From Mameliella sp. MMSF_3455 (GTDB lineage Bacteria > Pseudomonadota > Alphaproteobacteria > Rhodobacterales > Rhodobacteraceae), in NCBI RefSeq assembly GCF_030733205.1, contig NZ_JASHJL010000046.1, forward strand, positions 1 through 41,202: DNA of 41,202 bases, read 5' to 3'. Shown piece by piece: positions 17,395 to 24,869 of this stretch. Numbering within the stretch: position 1 is the stretch's first letter; each line of letters begins with the position of its first letter. The notes under the pieces were generated by a model. The model did no database searches. It had not been told where the DNA came from and saw only the letters and a program-made list of their open reading frames with translations. The position numbers were made by a program, and so were the translations under genes.

Positions 17395-18216
17395 TCAGAC
17401 GTCGCGCATCGCCCCGCCGGAGAGGTCGGTGATCTCTTGCGCGGCATCGGCCACGCGGCGTCCCAGATCGGCGATGCGTTCCCCGTCGAAGCGCGCGGTG
17501 GGACCCGAGACGGAAATCCCCGCGCAGGGCTCTCCCTGGTCGTTCAGGATGGCGGCCCCGATGCAGGACATGCCGGCGTGCCGTTCCTCGCGGTCATGCG
17601 ACCAGCCCCGCGCGGCGATGTTGTGCAGGTCGACGGTCAGCCCCGACAGAGTGACATGGGTGCTGGCGGTAAAGGGCGTCAGGTCCATGTCCTCGATCAA
17701 CCGCTGCTGTGCCTGTGGGCGCAACGCAGCCAGTATCGCCTTGCCGATGCCAGAGGCATGCATGGCCGTCCGTGTGCCGGGCGGAAAGAAGGCCCGGATC
17801 GGGTTGGGGGTCTCGACCTGGCCGACAAAGACCACCTCGCGCCCGTCGGGAACCGCGAGGTTGGCGGTCTCTCCGGTTTCCTGCATCAGGCGGCGCATGA
17901 CGGGGCGGCCGACCTCGACCACGCTGTTGCGTTTCAGAAAGGCGGTGCCGGTGCGCCAGGCCTCTATCCCCACAGCCCATTCCTGGCGTTCCTCGTCGAA
18001 GGTCACGAAACGGTGGTTTTCCAGCGTCGTCAGGATGCGATGGGTGGTGGCGGTGGGAATGTCGATCTCGCGCGAGAGGTCGGACAGCGTCGTGCCCTCA
18101 TCCCGTGCCAAGGCGGTTAGCACGCCAAGCGCGCGGTCCAGCGCCTGCAGCGTTCCGGCAGAGCTTTCCTTGAAGGCGGACTTGGGGCGGCCGCGCGGGC
18201 GTTTTGGGCTGTTCAT
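17395..18216 (-). CDS. bhcR: IclR-family regulator of the beta-hydroxyaspartate cycle
   Basis: This 273-residue IclR-type regulator has a basic N-terminus (KRPRGRPKSAF), a winged helix-turn-helix at about 25-85 (TTLSDLSREIDIPTATTHRILTTLE) and an effector-binding domain (about 95-265) containing GMSCIGAAI and a PCAGISVSGP motif. It is divergent from bhcA. In Paracoccus denitrificans the gene in this position is BhcR, which controls the cycle genes in response to glyoxylate. The name is assigned by synteny and form. The 178-bp intergenic region carries several palindromes that are good operator candidates. Confidence 0.9.
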   Translation of the reverse strand: MNSPKRPRGRPKSAFKESSAGTLQALDRALGVLTALARDEGTTLSDLSREIDIPTATTHRILTTLENHRFVTFDEERQEWAVGIEAWRTGTAFLKRNSVVEVGRPVMRRLMQETGETANLAVPDGREVVFVGQVETPNPIRAFFPPGTRTAMHASGIGKAILAALRPQAQQRLIEDMDLTPFTASTHVTLSGLTVDLHNIAARGWSHDREERHAGMSCIGAAILNDQGEPCAGISVSGPTARFDGERIADLGRRVADAAQEITDLSGGAMRDV

Positions 18217-18230
18217 GTGCGTGTACCTTT

Positions 18231-18245
18231 CGAAAAAGTTTTTCG
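18231..18245. promoter_or_regulatory. Palindrome CGAAAAAGTTTTTCG in bhcR leader
   Basis: A perfect 15-bp palindrome (7-bp arms around one G) lies 15 bp upstream of the bhcR start codon. It could be an autoregulatory BhcR site, since it sits where binding would block bhcR transcription. It belongs to an unusually AT-rich island in this GC-rich window. Confidence 0.45.
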
Positions 18246-18259
18246 CTGCATTTGCGAGG

Positions 18260-18295
18260 ATGAAAAATGAAAAACGTATTGTTGTTCATTTTCAT
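18260..18295. promoter_or_regulatory. Candidate BhcR operator (ATGAAAAATGAA inverted repeat)
   Basis: ATGAAAAATGAAAAAC (18260-18275) and GTTGTTCATTTTCAT (18281-18295) form an inverted repeat with one bulged base and one mismatch around GTATT. A further TGAAAAAGCTTTTCA near-palindrome occurs at 18321-18335. The repeated ATGAAAA half-site in the centre of the divergent bhcR/bhcA region fits an IclR-type regulator binding several sites. The assignment is by position and symmetry only. Confidence 0.5.
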
Positions 18296-18394
18296 ATATT
18301 TGGCTCCATCATTGCAGAAATGAAAAAGCTTTTCAAGAAAATTGAACGACTCGAGAACTTGGCGGATATTGGGTGGCAAGAAGGAGACCTCGCC

Positions 18395-19585
18395 ATGACC
18401 GACCAGAACCCGGTTTTCATCCCCGGCCCGACCAACATGCCCGACCGCCTGCGTCGCGCGATCCAGATCCAGACCCGCGACCACCGCGCGCCGGATTTCG
18501 GCGACACCTTTGCCCCGGTGCTGGAAGACACGAAGAAGGTCTTCGGGTCGACAGAGGGCAAGATCATCACCTTTCCGGCCAGCGGCACGGGCGGCTGGGA
18601 AGCGGCGGTCACCAACACGCTGAGCCCCGGCGACAAGATCCTGGTCGGTCGCTATGGCGTCTTTTCGAACAAGTGGATCGACCTCTGCCAACGCCACGGA
18701 CTTGACGTTCAGATTGTCGAAACGCCCTGGGGCGAAGGTGTTCCCGCCGGAAAATTCGCCGAGATCCTGGCCGCCGACAAGGCGCATGAGATCAAGGCCG
18801 TCCTGACCACGCACAACGAGACCGCGACAGGCGTCCGTTCGGACATTGCCGCCGTTCGCCGCGCGCTGGACGGGACCGATCATCCGGCCATGCTCTTTGT
18901 CGACTGTGTCAGCTCGCTGGCCTCGATGCCCTTCGAGTTTGAGGCCTGGGGCGTGGATATCGCTGTCAGCGGCTCGCAAAAGGGCTTCATGCTGCCGACC
19001 GGCATGGCGATCCTCTGCGTTTCGCCCAAGGCGCTGGCGGCGATCGAAAACGCCGGTCTGTCGCGCACCTTTTTCGACTTCCGCGACATGATGAAGGCCA
19101 ATGCGACAGGAGGCTTCCCTTATACGCCGCCGCTGCAGTTGATCTATGGCCTGCGCGAAAGCCTGGACATGCTCTTTGAAGAAGGGCTGGAGAACGTCTA
19201 TGCGCGCCATTTCCGCCTGGCCGAGGGCGTGCGCCGCGCGGTTGATGCCTGGGGCCTGAAGCTGGTCGCCAAGTCGCCGGACCTGTATTCTGACACTGTC
19301 AGCGCGGTCTATGTCCCCGAGGGGTTCGACAGCAATGCGCTGACCGATCACGCCTACCGCGCTTACAAGGTGTCCTTTGGCGTGGGCCTGGGTCAGTTGG
19401 ACGGCAAGGCCTTTCGCATCGGGCACCTGGGCAGCCTGACCGATGTCATGGTCCTGTCCGGTCTTGCCACGATCGAGATGGCGATGGCTGATCTGAACTA
19501 CCCGATCACCCTGGGCAGCGGTGTCGCCGCGGCACAGGAATATTATCGGAGCAGCCGCGTTGCGGCGCTGAAATCCGCAGCCTGA
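18395..19585 (+). CDS. bhcA: Aspartate-glyoxylate aminotransferase BhcA
   Basis: This 396-residue class V PLP aminotransferase is of the serine-glyoxylate/alanine-glyoxylate type. In the beta-hydroxyaspartate cycle it makes glycine from glyoxylate using aspartate as donor. The N-terminus FIPGPTNMPDRLRRA is the family signature, LFVDCVSS contains the cofactor-binding Asp, and Lys196 in SGSQKGFM is the Schiff-base residue. The ATG at 18395 follows AAGGAG; the long upstream frame is non-coding. It is the first gene of bhcABCD, 11 bp before bhcB. Function is by family plus synteny with bhcB, bhcC and bhcD. Confidence 0.93.
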   Translation: MTDQNPVFIPGPTNMPDRLRRAIQIQTRDHRAPDFGDTFAPVLEDTKKVFGSTEGKIITFPASGTGGWEAAVTNTLSPGDKILVGRYGVFSNKWIDLCQRHGLDVQIVETPWGEGVPAGKFAEILAADKAHEIKAVLTTHNETATGVRSDIAAVRRALDGTDHPAMLFVDCVSSLASMPFEFEAWGVDIAVSGSQKGFMLPTGMAILCVSPKALAAIENAGLSRTFFDFRDMMKANATGGFPYTPPLQLIYGLRESLDMLFEEGLENVYARHFRLAEGVRRAVDAWGLKLVAKSPDLYSDTVSAVYVPEGFDSNALTDHAYRAYKVSFGVGLGQLDGKAFRIGHLGSLTDVMVLSGLATIEMAMADLNYPITLGSGVAAAQEYYRSSRVAALKSAA

Positions 19586-19595
19586 GGAGGCAAAG

Positions 19596-20570
19596 ATGCT
19601 TGACGCGATGACCCTGGCCGAGGCGCTGACCATCGAGGACATGCGCGCCGCGCATGAGCGCATCCGGCCGCATATCAACCGCACGCCGGTTCTGCAGTCT
19701 CAGTACCTGAACGATCTGACCGGCGCAGAGCTGTTCTTCAAATGCGAGAACTTTCAAGAAGCCGGCGCCTTCAAGGTGCGGGGGGCCTGCAACGCGGTGT
19801 TCGGTCTCTCGGACGAGGCAGCGGAGCGCGGCGTCTGCACCCACAGTTCGGGCAACCACGCCTTGTCCCTCAGCTATGCCGCGGGTCGGCGGGGCATCCC
19901 CTGTAACGTGGTCATGCCGCGCACTGCGCCGCAGGCCAAGAAGGACGCGGTGCGCCGATATGGCGGGATCATCACCGAGTGTGAGCCTTCGACGACCTCT
20001 CGCGAACAGGTTTTTGCACAGGTGCAGGAACGGACAGGTGGCGAATTTGTCCATCCCTACAACGACCCGCGCGTGATCTGCGGGCAGGCGACCTGCTCGG
20101 CCGAGATGCTGGAGCAGGTGGACGGGTTGGACGCGGTCGTGGCCCCCATCGGCGGCGGCGGCATGATCTCTGGTACCTGTCTGACCCTGTCGAACCTGGC
20201 GCCAGAGGTGAAGATCTACGCCGCCGAGCCGGAACAGGCCGATGACGCATACCGCAGTTTCAAGGCCGGGCACATCATCGCGGATGACGCGCCGGACACC
20301 ATCGCCGACGGGCTGAAGGTGCCGCTGAAGGAGAACACCTGGCATTTCGTGTCGCATTTCGTGACCGATATCCAGACCGTATCCGAGCAGGAAATCATCG
20401 ACGCGATGAAGATCATCTGGAAGCATCTGCGCATCGTCATGGAACCCAGCTGCGCCGTGCCGCTGGCGGTGATCCTGAAGAACCCCGAGGTCTACGCCGG
20501 CCAGCGTGTGGGCATCGTCATCACCGGTGGCAACGTCGACCTGGACCGGTTGCCGTGGATGAAGACCTGA
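19596..20570 (+). CDS. bhcB: beta-Hydroxyaspartate dehydratase BhcB
   Basis: This 324-residue PLP enzyme has the fold of serine/threonine dehydratases and serine racemase. In the cycle it removes water from erythro-beta-hydroxyaspartate to give iminosuccinate. Lys60 in EAGAFKVRGA binds PLP, SSGNHALSL binds the substrate carboxylate, and APIGGGGMISG is the phosphate-binding tetraglycine loop. The start follows GAGGAGG with 5-base spacing. The neighbouring aldolase and reductase genes, not the sequence alone, separate it from an ordinary threonine dehydratase. Confidence 0.92.
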   Translation: MLDAMTLAEALTIEDMRAAHERIRPHINRTPVLQSQYLNDLTGAELFFKCENFQEAGAFKVRGACNAVFGLSDEAAERGVCTHSSGNHALSLSYAAGRRGIPCNVVMPRTAPQAKKDAVRRYGGIITECEPSTTSREQVFAQVQERTGGEFVHPYNDPRVICGQATCSAEMLEQVDGLDAVVAPIGGGGMISGTCLTLSNLAPEVKIYAAEPEQADDAYRSFKAGHIIADDAPDTIADGLKVPLKENTWHFVSHFVTDIQTVSEQEIIDAMKIIWKHLRIVMEPSCAVPLAVILKNPEVYAGQRVGIVITGGNVDLDRLPWMKT

Positions 20571-20599
20571 CGCCGGGGCCCGCCGTGGACCGCATCTGG

Positions 20600-20617
20600 G
20601 GCGGGGAATGCCCCGCC
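20600..20617 (+). repeat. GC hairpin in the bhcB-bhcC gap
   Basis: GGCGGGG (20600-20606) pairs with CCCCGCC (20611-20617) around AATG, in the 71-bp spacer inside the operon. It may stabilise or process the mRNA. It resembles half of the double-hairpin elements in the oppA-oppB and bhcC-bhcD gaps. Confidence 0.4.
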
Positions 20618-20641
20618 ACCCCCAAGACAACGGAGAGTTTC

Positions 20642-21805
20642 ATGAAAGACGCGACCAACCTCGACGACTACGAAGTCGGCTTTGATATTCCCGCAGCCAT
20701 CGGCATGGACGAGGGCGATATTCAGACGCCCTGCCTCGTGCTGGATCTGGACGCGCTGGAGCGCAACATCAAGAAGATGGGCGATTACGCCAAGGCCCAC
20801 GGCATGCGCCACCGGGTGCACGGCAAGATGCACAAGTCCGTCGACGTGGCAAAGCTGCAAGAGCAATTGGGCGGCGCCATAGGCGTTTGCTGTCAGAAGG
20901 TCAGCGAGGCCGAGGTCTTTGCCCGTGGCGGGATCAAGGACGTGCTGGTGTCGAACCAGGTGCGCGACCCGCAAAAGATCGACCGCCTGGCCCGCCTGCC
21001 CAAGCTGGGCGCCCGCACCATTGTCTGCGTCGATGACATCGCCAACGTGGCGGAACTGTCCGAAGCCGCGCAGAAGCACGGCACCCAGATCGAATGTTTC
21101 GTGGAAATCGACTGTGGCGCCGGTCGTTGCGGCGTGACCTCGACCGCGGACGTGGTGAAGATCGCCAAGGCCATCGAAGCCGCTGGTGGGCTGAAATTCA
21201 CCGGCATCCAGGCTTACCAGGGCGCGATGCAGCACCTCGACAGCTACGAGGCCCGCAAGGAAAAGCTCGATACCGCCATCGCGATGGTCAAGGACGCGGT
21301 CGAGGGCCTGAAGGCCGAGGGCATCGAATGCGAACTGGTCTCCGGCGGCGGCACCGGCTCCTACTATTTCGAGTCCAATTCGGGCGTCTACAACGAGCTT
21401 CAGTGTGGCTCCTACGCCTTCATGGACGCCGACTATGGCCGCATCCTCGACAAGGATGGCAAGCGCATAGACCAAGGCGAATGGGAGAATGCCTTTTTCA
21501 TCCTGACCCAGGTCATGAGCCACGCCAAGGCGGACAAGGCGATCTGCGACGCGGGTCTGAAGGCGCAATCGGTCGACAGCGGGTTGCCGGTGATCTTTGG
21601 CCGCGACGACGTGGAATACGTCAAATGTTCGGATGAACACGGCGTGATCGCAGATCCGAAGGGCGTGTTGAACGTCGGAGACAAGCTGAAGCTGGTGCCG
21701 GGCCACTGCGATCCCACCGCCAATGTGCACGACTGGTACGTCGGCGTGCGGAACGGCAAGGTCGAGGCGCTCTGGCCGGTCTCGGCGCGCGGCCGGGCCT
21801 ATTGA
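20642..21805 (+). CDS. bhcC: beta-Hydroxyaspartate aldolase BhcC
   Basis: This 387-residue PLP protein of the alanine racemase-like/D-threonine aldolase fold joins glycine and glyoxylate into erythro-beta-hydroxyaspartate, the carbon-carbon bond-forming step of the cycle. RVHGKMHKS contains the PLP Lys62, as in the RPHxKTHK motif of D-threonine aldolases. ELVSGGGTGSYYF is the phosphate-binding region, and the C-terminal HCDPTANVHDWYVG gives the metal-binding His and Cys. The start at 20642 follows GGAGAG; an in-frame ATG at 20555 overlaps bhcB and lacks conservation-like sequence. Confidence 0.93.
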   Translation: MKDATNLDDYEVGFDIPAAIGMDEGDIQTPCLVLDLDALERNIKKMGDYAKAHGMRHRVHGKMHKSVDVAKLQEQLGGAIGVCCQKVSEAEVFARGGIKDVLVSNQVRDPQKIDRLARLPKLGARTIVCVDDIANVAELSEAAQKHGTQIECFVEIDCGAGRCGVTSTADVVKIAKAIEAAGGLKFTGIQAYQGAMQHLDSYEARKEKLDTAIAMVKDAVEGLKAEGIECELVSGGGTGSYYFESNSGVYNELQCGSYAFMDADYGRILDKDGKRIDQGEWENAFFILTQVMSHAKADKAICDAGLKAQSVDSGLPVIFGRDDVEYVKCSDEHGVIADPKGVLNVGDKLKLVPGHCDPTANVHDWYVGVRNGKVEALWPVSARGRAY

Positions 21806-21812
21806 GGCAGCG

Positions 21813-21869
21813 GCCGGGCAGGGGCCCGGCACGATGCAACGACAAGAGCGCGGGGCCCAGGCCCGGCGC
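21813..21869 (+). repeat. Intergenic double-hairpin GC repeat, copy B (bhcC-bhcD gap)
   Basis: The first stem is GCCGGGC/GCCCGGC (21813-21819 with 21824-21830). The second is a 10-bp stem with one mismatch (21848-21857 with 21860-21869). The linker has GCACGATGCAAC and GAGCGCGGG, closely matching the linker of copy A between oppA and oppB. It lies in the sense orientation inside the bhc operon, 8 bp past the bhcC stop. Confidence 0.6.
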
Positions 21870-21898
21870 CTCATACCCGATCTGGAAGGACAGGAAAG

Positions 21899-22891
21899 AT
21901 GAAGGATATGCCCGAGACACAGGGCCTTGTCATCGTGGGCGAGGCGGAATGCGAACGGCTGGTGGGCCGCAAGGACGCCTTTGATGCCGTCGAGGCCGTG
22001 TTTGGTGCAATGGCCAAGGGGGATGCCTACAACTTCCCGGTCGTGCGCGAGGCAATCGGGTATGCCGACGCCCTCTACGGTTTCAAGTCGGGGTTCGACA
22101 AGGCGGGCAAGGTGCTGGGCGTGAAATCCGGCGGCTACTGGCCCGGCAACATGGACAAGGGGCTGACCAATCACCAGTCCACGGTCTTCCTGTTCGATCC
22201 GGACACCGGACAACTGGCGGCGCTGGTGGGCGGCAACTACCTGACGGCGGTGCGCACGGCGGCCTCTTCGGCCGTGTCGATCGCGCATCTGGCGCGCAAG
22301 GATGCAAAGGTTCTGGGCATGGTGGGCGCAGGCCACCAGTCTCAGTTCCAGCTCCGCGCTGCTGCCGAACAGCGCGACTTTGAAAAGGTTGTCGCCTGGA
22401 ACCCGCATCCAGAGATGCTGCCGAAACTTGGGGCCGTGGCCGAGGAACTGGGTCTGCCCTTCGAGGCGGTCACTCAAGAAGAGCTTGGGGCTCAGGCAGA
22501 TGTCATCATCACGATCACCTCGGCCTTTGAACCGCTGTTGATGAAGGACTGGATCAAGCCGGGTACGCATATCGCCTGCATGGGCACCGACACCAAGGGC
22601 AAGCAGGAGGTCGATACCGCGCTGGTTGCCGCGGCCACGGTCTTTACCGATGAAGTGGCGCAGTCGATCACCATCGGCGAGGCGCAGCACGCCATCGCGG
22701 AGGGCAGGCTGACCGAGGATCGGATCACGCCCATCGGCGCGGTCATCAACGGTGATCATCCGGGCCGGTCCTCGGATGACGAGATCACCCTGTTCGATGG
22801 CACCGGCGTCGGTCTGCAGGATCTTGCCGTGGCATCTGTCGCAGCGCGCCTGGCCGATGAGGGGGGCAGCGCGCAGCGGGTCAGCCTGTAA
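21899..22891 (+). CDS. bhcD: Iminosuccinate reductase BhcD
   Basis: This 330-residue member of the ornithine cyclodeaminase / mu-crystallin family reduces iminosuccinate to aspartate with NAD(P)H. That closes the beta-hydroxyaspartate cycle, because BhcA needs the aspartate. The Rossmann loop is MVGAGHQSQFQ (about 140-150), GGNYLTAVRTAASSAVS is the family's substrate/cofactor stretch, and DEITLFDGTGVGLQD is the conserved C-terminal motif. It starts after AGGAAAG and is the last gene of bhcABCD. A GCCTC/GAGGC hairpin follows at 22899-22913. Confidence 0.93.
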   Translation: MKDMPETQGLVIVGEAECERLVGRKDAFDAVEAVFGAMAKGDAYNFPVVREAIGYADALYGFKSGFDKAGKVLGVKSGGYWPGNMDKGLTNHQSTVFLFDPDTGQLAALVGGNYLTAVRTAASSAVSIAHLARKDAKVLGMVGAGHQSQFQLRAAAEQRDFEKVVAWNPHPEMLPKLGAVAEELGLPFEAVTQEELGAQADVIITITSAFEPLLMKDWIKPGTHIACMGTDTKGKQEVDTALVAAATVFTDEVAQSITIGEAQHAIAEGRLTEDRITPIGAVINGDHPGRSSDDEITLFDGTGVGLQDLAVASVAARLADEGGSAQRVSL

Positions 22892-22898
22892 AGGGGGG

Positions 22899-22913
22899 GC
22901 CTCGCGTTGAGGC
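22899..22913 (+). terminator. Short hairpin after bhcD
   Basis: GCCTC (22899-22903) pairs with GAGGC (22909-22913) around GCGTT, 8 bases past the bhcD stop and preceded by a run of seven G. It has no T-tract, so it is a weak terminator candidate. Confidence 0.3.
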
Positions 22914-23079
22914 GGCTGGCGGGTCCTGGATGTCTCCGGGGCCCGCTTGTCGTATTTGGGACATGCGGATGAAAGGCATCGCTGACAGTCGCATGGTCAG
23001 GTCGTTCCTGCCTGTTGGCCTGCGAGATGGACCGAGACGGGCAGGGCGGCTAACCTGCGATCCGGAGAGAGGAGCGCCC

Positions 23080-23370
23080 ATGTACGCAGTCACCGTCCGT
23101 TTCGAGATCAAGCCCGGGGCCGAGACGGCCTTTCTGGATCTGATCAGCCAGAACGCCCATGCCTCGGTGCGGGATGAGCCCGGCTGCCGGCAGTTCGATG
23201 TCTGCATTGACCCGGATCGCCCGCAAGAGGTGTTCCTTTACGAGATTTACGACGACCGGGCGTCCTTCGAGGCGCATATGACCACCTCTCATTTCATCAG
23301 CTTCGATGCGGCAAGCGATCCGCTGGTCCTGTCCAAGTCGGTACAGACCTTCGCCAAGGTCCTGCGCTGA
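23080..23370 (+). CDS. Antibiotic biosynthesis monooxygenase (ABM) domain protein
   Basis: This 96-residue dimeric alpha+beta barrel protein is of the ABM/YgiN-like family. It matches the family almost over its full length: MYAVTVRFEIKPGAETAFLDLI, then a helix with ASVRDEPGCRQFDV, and the strand VFLYEIYDDRASFEAHMTTSHF with the typical H-x4-H-F like end. Some members oxidise quinols or degrade heme or aldehydes, but most have no known substrate. Start ATG 23080 has GAGAGGAG before it; the upstream in-frame ATG at 22930 is not supported. It lies between bhcD and a Gfo/Idh gene and is probably transcribed alone or with the latter. Confidence 0.85.
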   Translation: MYAVTVRFEIKPGAETAFLDLISQNAHASVRDEPGCRQFDVCIDPDRPQEVFLYEIYDDRASFEAHMTTSHFISFDAASDPLVLSKSVQTFAKVLR

Positions 23371-23399
23371 CCGCGGTCGTGACTTGAGGGTGGCAGGCG

Positions 23400-23420
23400 G
23401 GTGAGGTGCCTTGGCTCACC
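23400..23420 (+). terminator. Hairpin after the ABM gene
   Basis: GGTGAG (23400-23405) pairs with CTCACC (23415-23420) around a 9-base loop, 30 bases after the ABM stop. The stem is moderate and no T-run follows. Confidence 0.3.
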
Positions 23421-23554
23421 GCGTCTCAGGTTTGATAGAAAATCGCACATCCATGAGGCGGACCGCTTGACCAACAGGGGGGCTGCGGCGGCATATCGGT
23501 TCGTCCGCACGGGCACGAAGACTGTGCCGCGGCGGCCCTTCTAGGGAGAGAGAC

Positions 23555-24547
23555 ATGACACTTGGATTTGCCATTCTGGGCGCCGGCCGCATCGGCCAGG
23601 CCCATGCCCGTGCGATCTCGGCCACGCCGGGGGCCACGTTCGTCGCGCTGGCCGAACCGTTTCAGCAGGCCGCCGATGACATGGCGGCGCGCTATGGCTG
23701 CGACCTGCGAACCATCGACGAGATCGCCAGCAGCGACGACGTGCAGGCGGTGGCCATTTGTACGCCCACCGACACCCATGCCGACCTGATCGAGAAATTC
23801 GCCCGCGCGGGCAAGGCGATCTTCTGCGAAAAGCCGGTGGACCTGTCGGCAGAGCGTGTGAAACAGGCGCTGGCCACGGTCGAGGAAACAGGTGCCAAGC
23901 TGATGGTCGGGTTCAACCGCCGGTTTGATCCGGATTTCCTGTCGGTCAAGGCGGCGATCGAAAATGGCACCATCGGCGTTGTCGAGATGGTGGTCATCAC
24001 CTCGCGCGACCCCGGCCCGCCGCCGGCCTCCTACATCAAGGTTTCGGGCGGCATCTTCCGTGACATGACGATCCATGATTTCGACATGGCGCGCTGGCTG
24101 CTGGGAGAAGAACCGGTGACGGTCATGGCGCAGGGCTCGGTCCTGGTCGATCCCGAGATCGGCGAACTAGGCGACTACGACAGCGTCAACGTGATCCTGA
24201 AGACCGTCAGTGGCAAGCAGTGCGTGATCACCAACTCGCGTCGCGCAACCTACGGTTACGATCAGCGAATCGAGGTTCACGGGTCCGATGGCATGGCCGC
24301 CGCGGCGAACCGGCACGAAAGCACTGTCGAGGTGGCGGGAGCTGGCGGTTTCGGTCGGCCGCCGCTGCTCAACTTCTTCATGGATCGCTACGCAGCTGCC
24401 TATGCCAACGAGATCGCCGCCTTCGTCGCGGCGGTCAACGAGGGAACGGCCCTGCCCACGACCGGCGAGGACGGGCTGAAAGCCCTGCAACTGGCGGATG
24501 CGGCACTGGAATCGGCCCAGTCCGGCAAGGCCGTGACCTTGACGTGA
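23555..24547 (+). CDS. Gfo/Idh/MocA oxidoreductase, inositol 2-dehydrogenase-like
   Basis: This 330-residue NAD(P)-dependent dehydrogenase has an N-terminal Rossmann fold (GAGRIG at 9-14) and the CEKP motif with catalytic Lys93. The C-terminal domain carries FNRRFD and the D-x3-H motif DMTIHDFDMARWL that binds the sugar or cyclitol. The GFNRRFDPDF and GGIFRDMTIHDFD stretches resemble inositol 2-dehydrogenase IolG. No other inositol genes (iolB, C, D, E) are nearby, so the substrate could be another polyol or sugar acid. A GGGAGAGAG ribosome site precedes the ATG. It ends 322 bp before the TRAP operon. Confidence 0.85.
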   Translation: MTLGFAILGAGRIGQAHARAISATPGATFVALAEPFQQAADDMAARYGCDLRTIDEIASSDDVQAVAICTPTDTHADLIEKFARAGKAIFCEKPVDLSAERVKQALATVEETGAKLMVGFNRRFDPDFLSVKAAIENGTIGVVEMVVITSRDPGPPPASYIKVSGGIFRDMTIHDFDMARWLLGEEPVTVMAQGSVLVDPEIGELGDYDSVNVILKTVSGKQCVITNSRRATYGYDQRIEVHGSDGMAAAANRHESTVEVAGAGGFGRPPLLNFFMDRYAAAYANEIAAFVAAVNEGTALPTTGEDGLKALQLADAALESAQSGKAVTLT

Positions 24548-24798
24548 TTCTGCTTGCGCGTCCGGAAATCCCGGGCGCGCCACCGCCGTGCACATCTGCG
24601 AAACCGGTCATAATTCCTCTCCAAATCCCGGATCTCACGCAGGTGTGAGCGCTCTCAGTGCGGCAGAATTTGTTTCCTAGTGGATTATTCTGGACAATTC
24701 ACGTCGAAGCTGCTCCCTTGTAGGGGCGGCATTCAAGGCTGTGGACACAAGGCTTTGGACGTCGTAAACCGACCGCACGGGCGGGAAATGTGTTGCGA
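24548..24798. other. Non-coding stretch upstream of the TRAP operon
   Basis: I see no gene in this part of the 322-bp gap between the IolG-like gene and the first dctP. It is less GC-rich than its surroundings from about 24650 onward, as expected of a promoter region. The sequence TCACGCAGGTGTGA (24635-24648) is a near-palindrome that could be a protein site, but nothing else supports it. Confidence 0.4.
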
Positions 24799-24804
24799 TA
24801 TAAT
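24799..24804 (+). promoter_or_regulatory. -10 box TATAAT of the TRAP operon
   Basis: There is a perfect TATAAT 66 bp upstream of the dctP start. I find no good TTGACA-like -35 at 16-18 bp upstream, so the promoter may need an activator or be weak. A start of transcription at about 24811 would fall at the edge of the TGCA palindrome. Confidence 0.5.
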
Positions 24805-24812
24805 GCACCGCG

Positions 24813-24826
24813 TGCAAAATTGTGCA
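24813..24826. promoter_or_regulatory. Candidate BoxR operator TGCAAAATTGTGCA
   Basis: This 14-bp palindrome of TGCA half-sites with 6-bp spacing (16 bp if the flanking G and C are counted) has one extra TGCA copy at 24804-24807. It overlaps the predicted transcription start of the TRAP operon. Operators of BzdR/BoxR regulators are known to contain TGCA repeats, and a similar element, TGCACTATAGTTCA, lies in the promoter of the boxR-like gene at 32033-32046. Confidence 0.55.
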
Positions 24827-24869
24827 CAGCCTTGGCGAGAGCCGGGTACATTCTGAAGGGGAGGTCAGG

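Noticed and set aside
17429-18394. N-terminal extension of bhcA through the divergent region
   Set aside because: The in-frame extension overlaps bhcR antisense and the AT-rich operator region; AAGGAG before the ATG at 18395 and the family N-terminus fix the start there.
20492-22759. 755-residue minus-strand open frame across bhcC and bhcD
   Set aside because: It runs antisense to two well-recognised enzymes; composition is dominated by His, Arg and Gly and no domain is visible.
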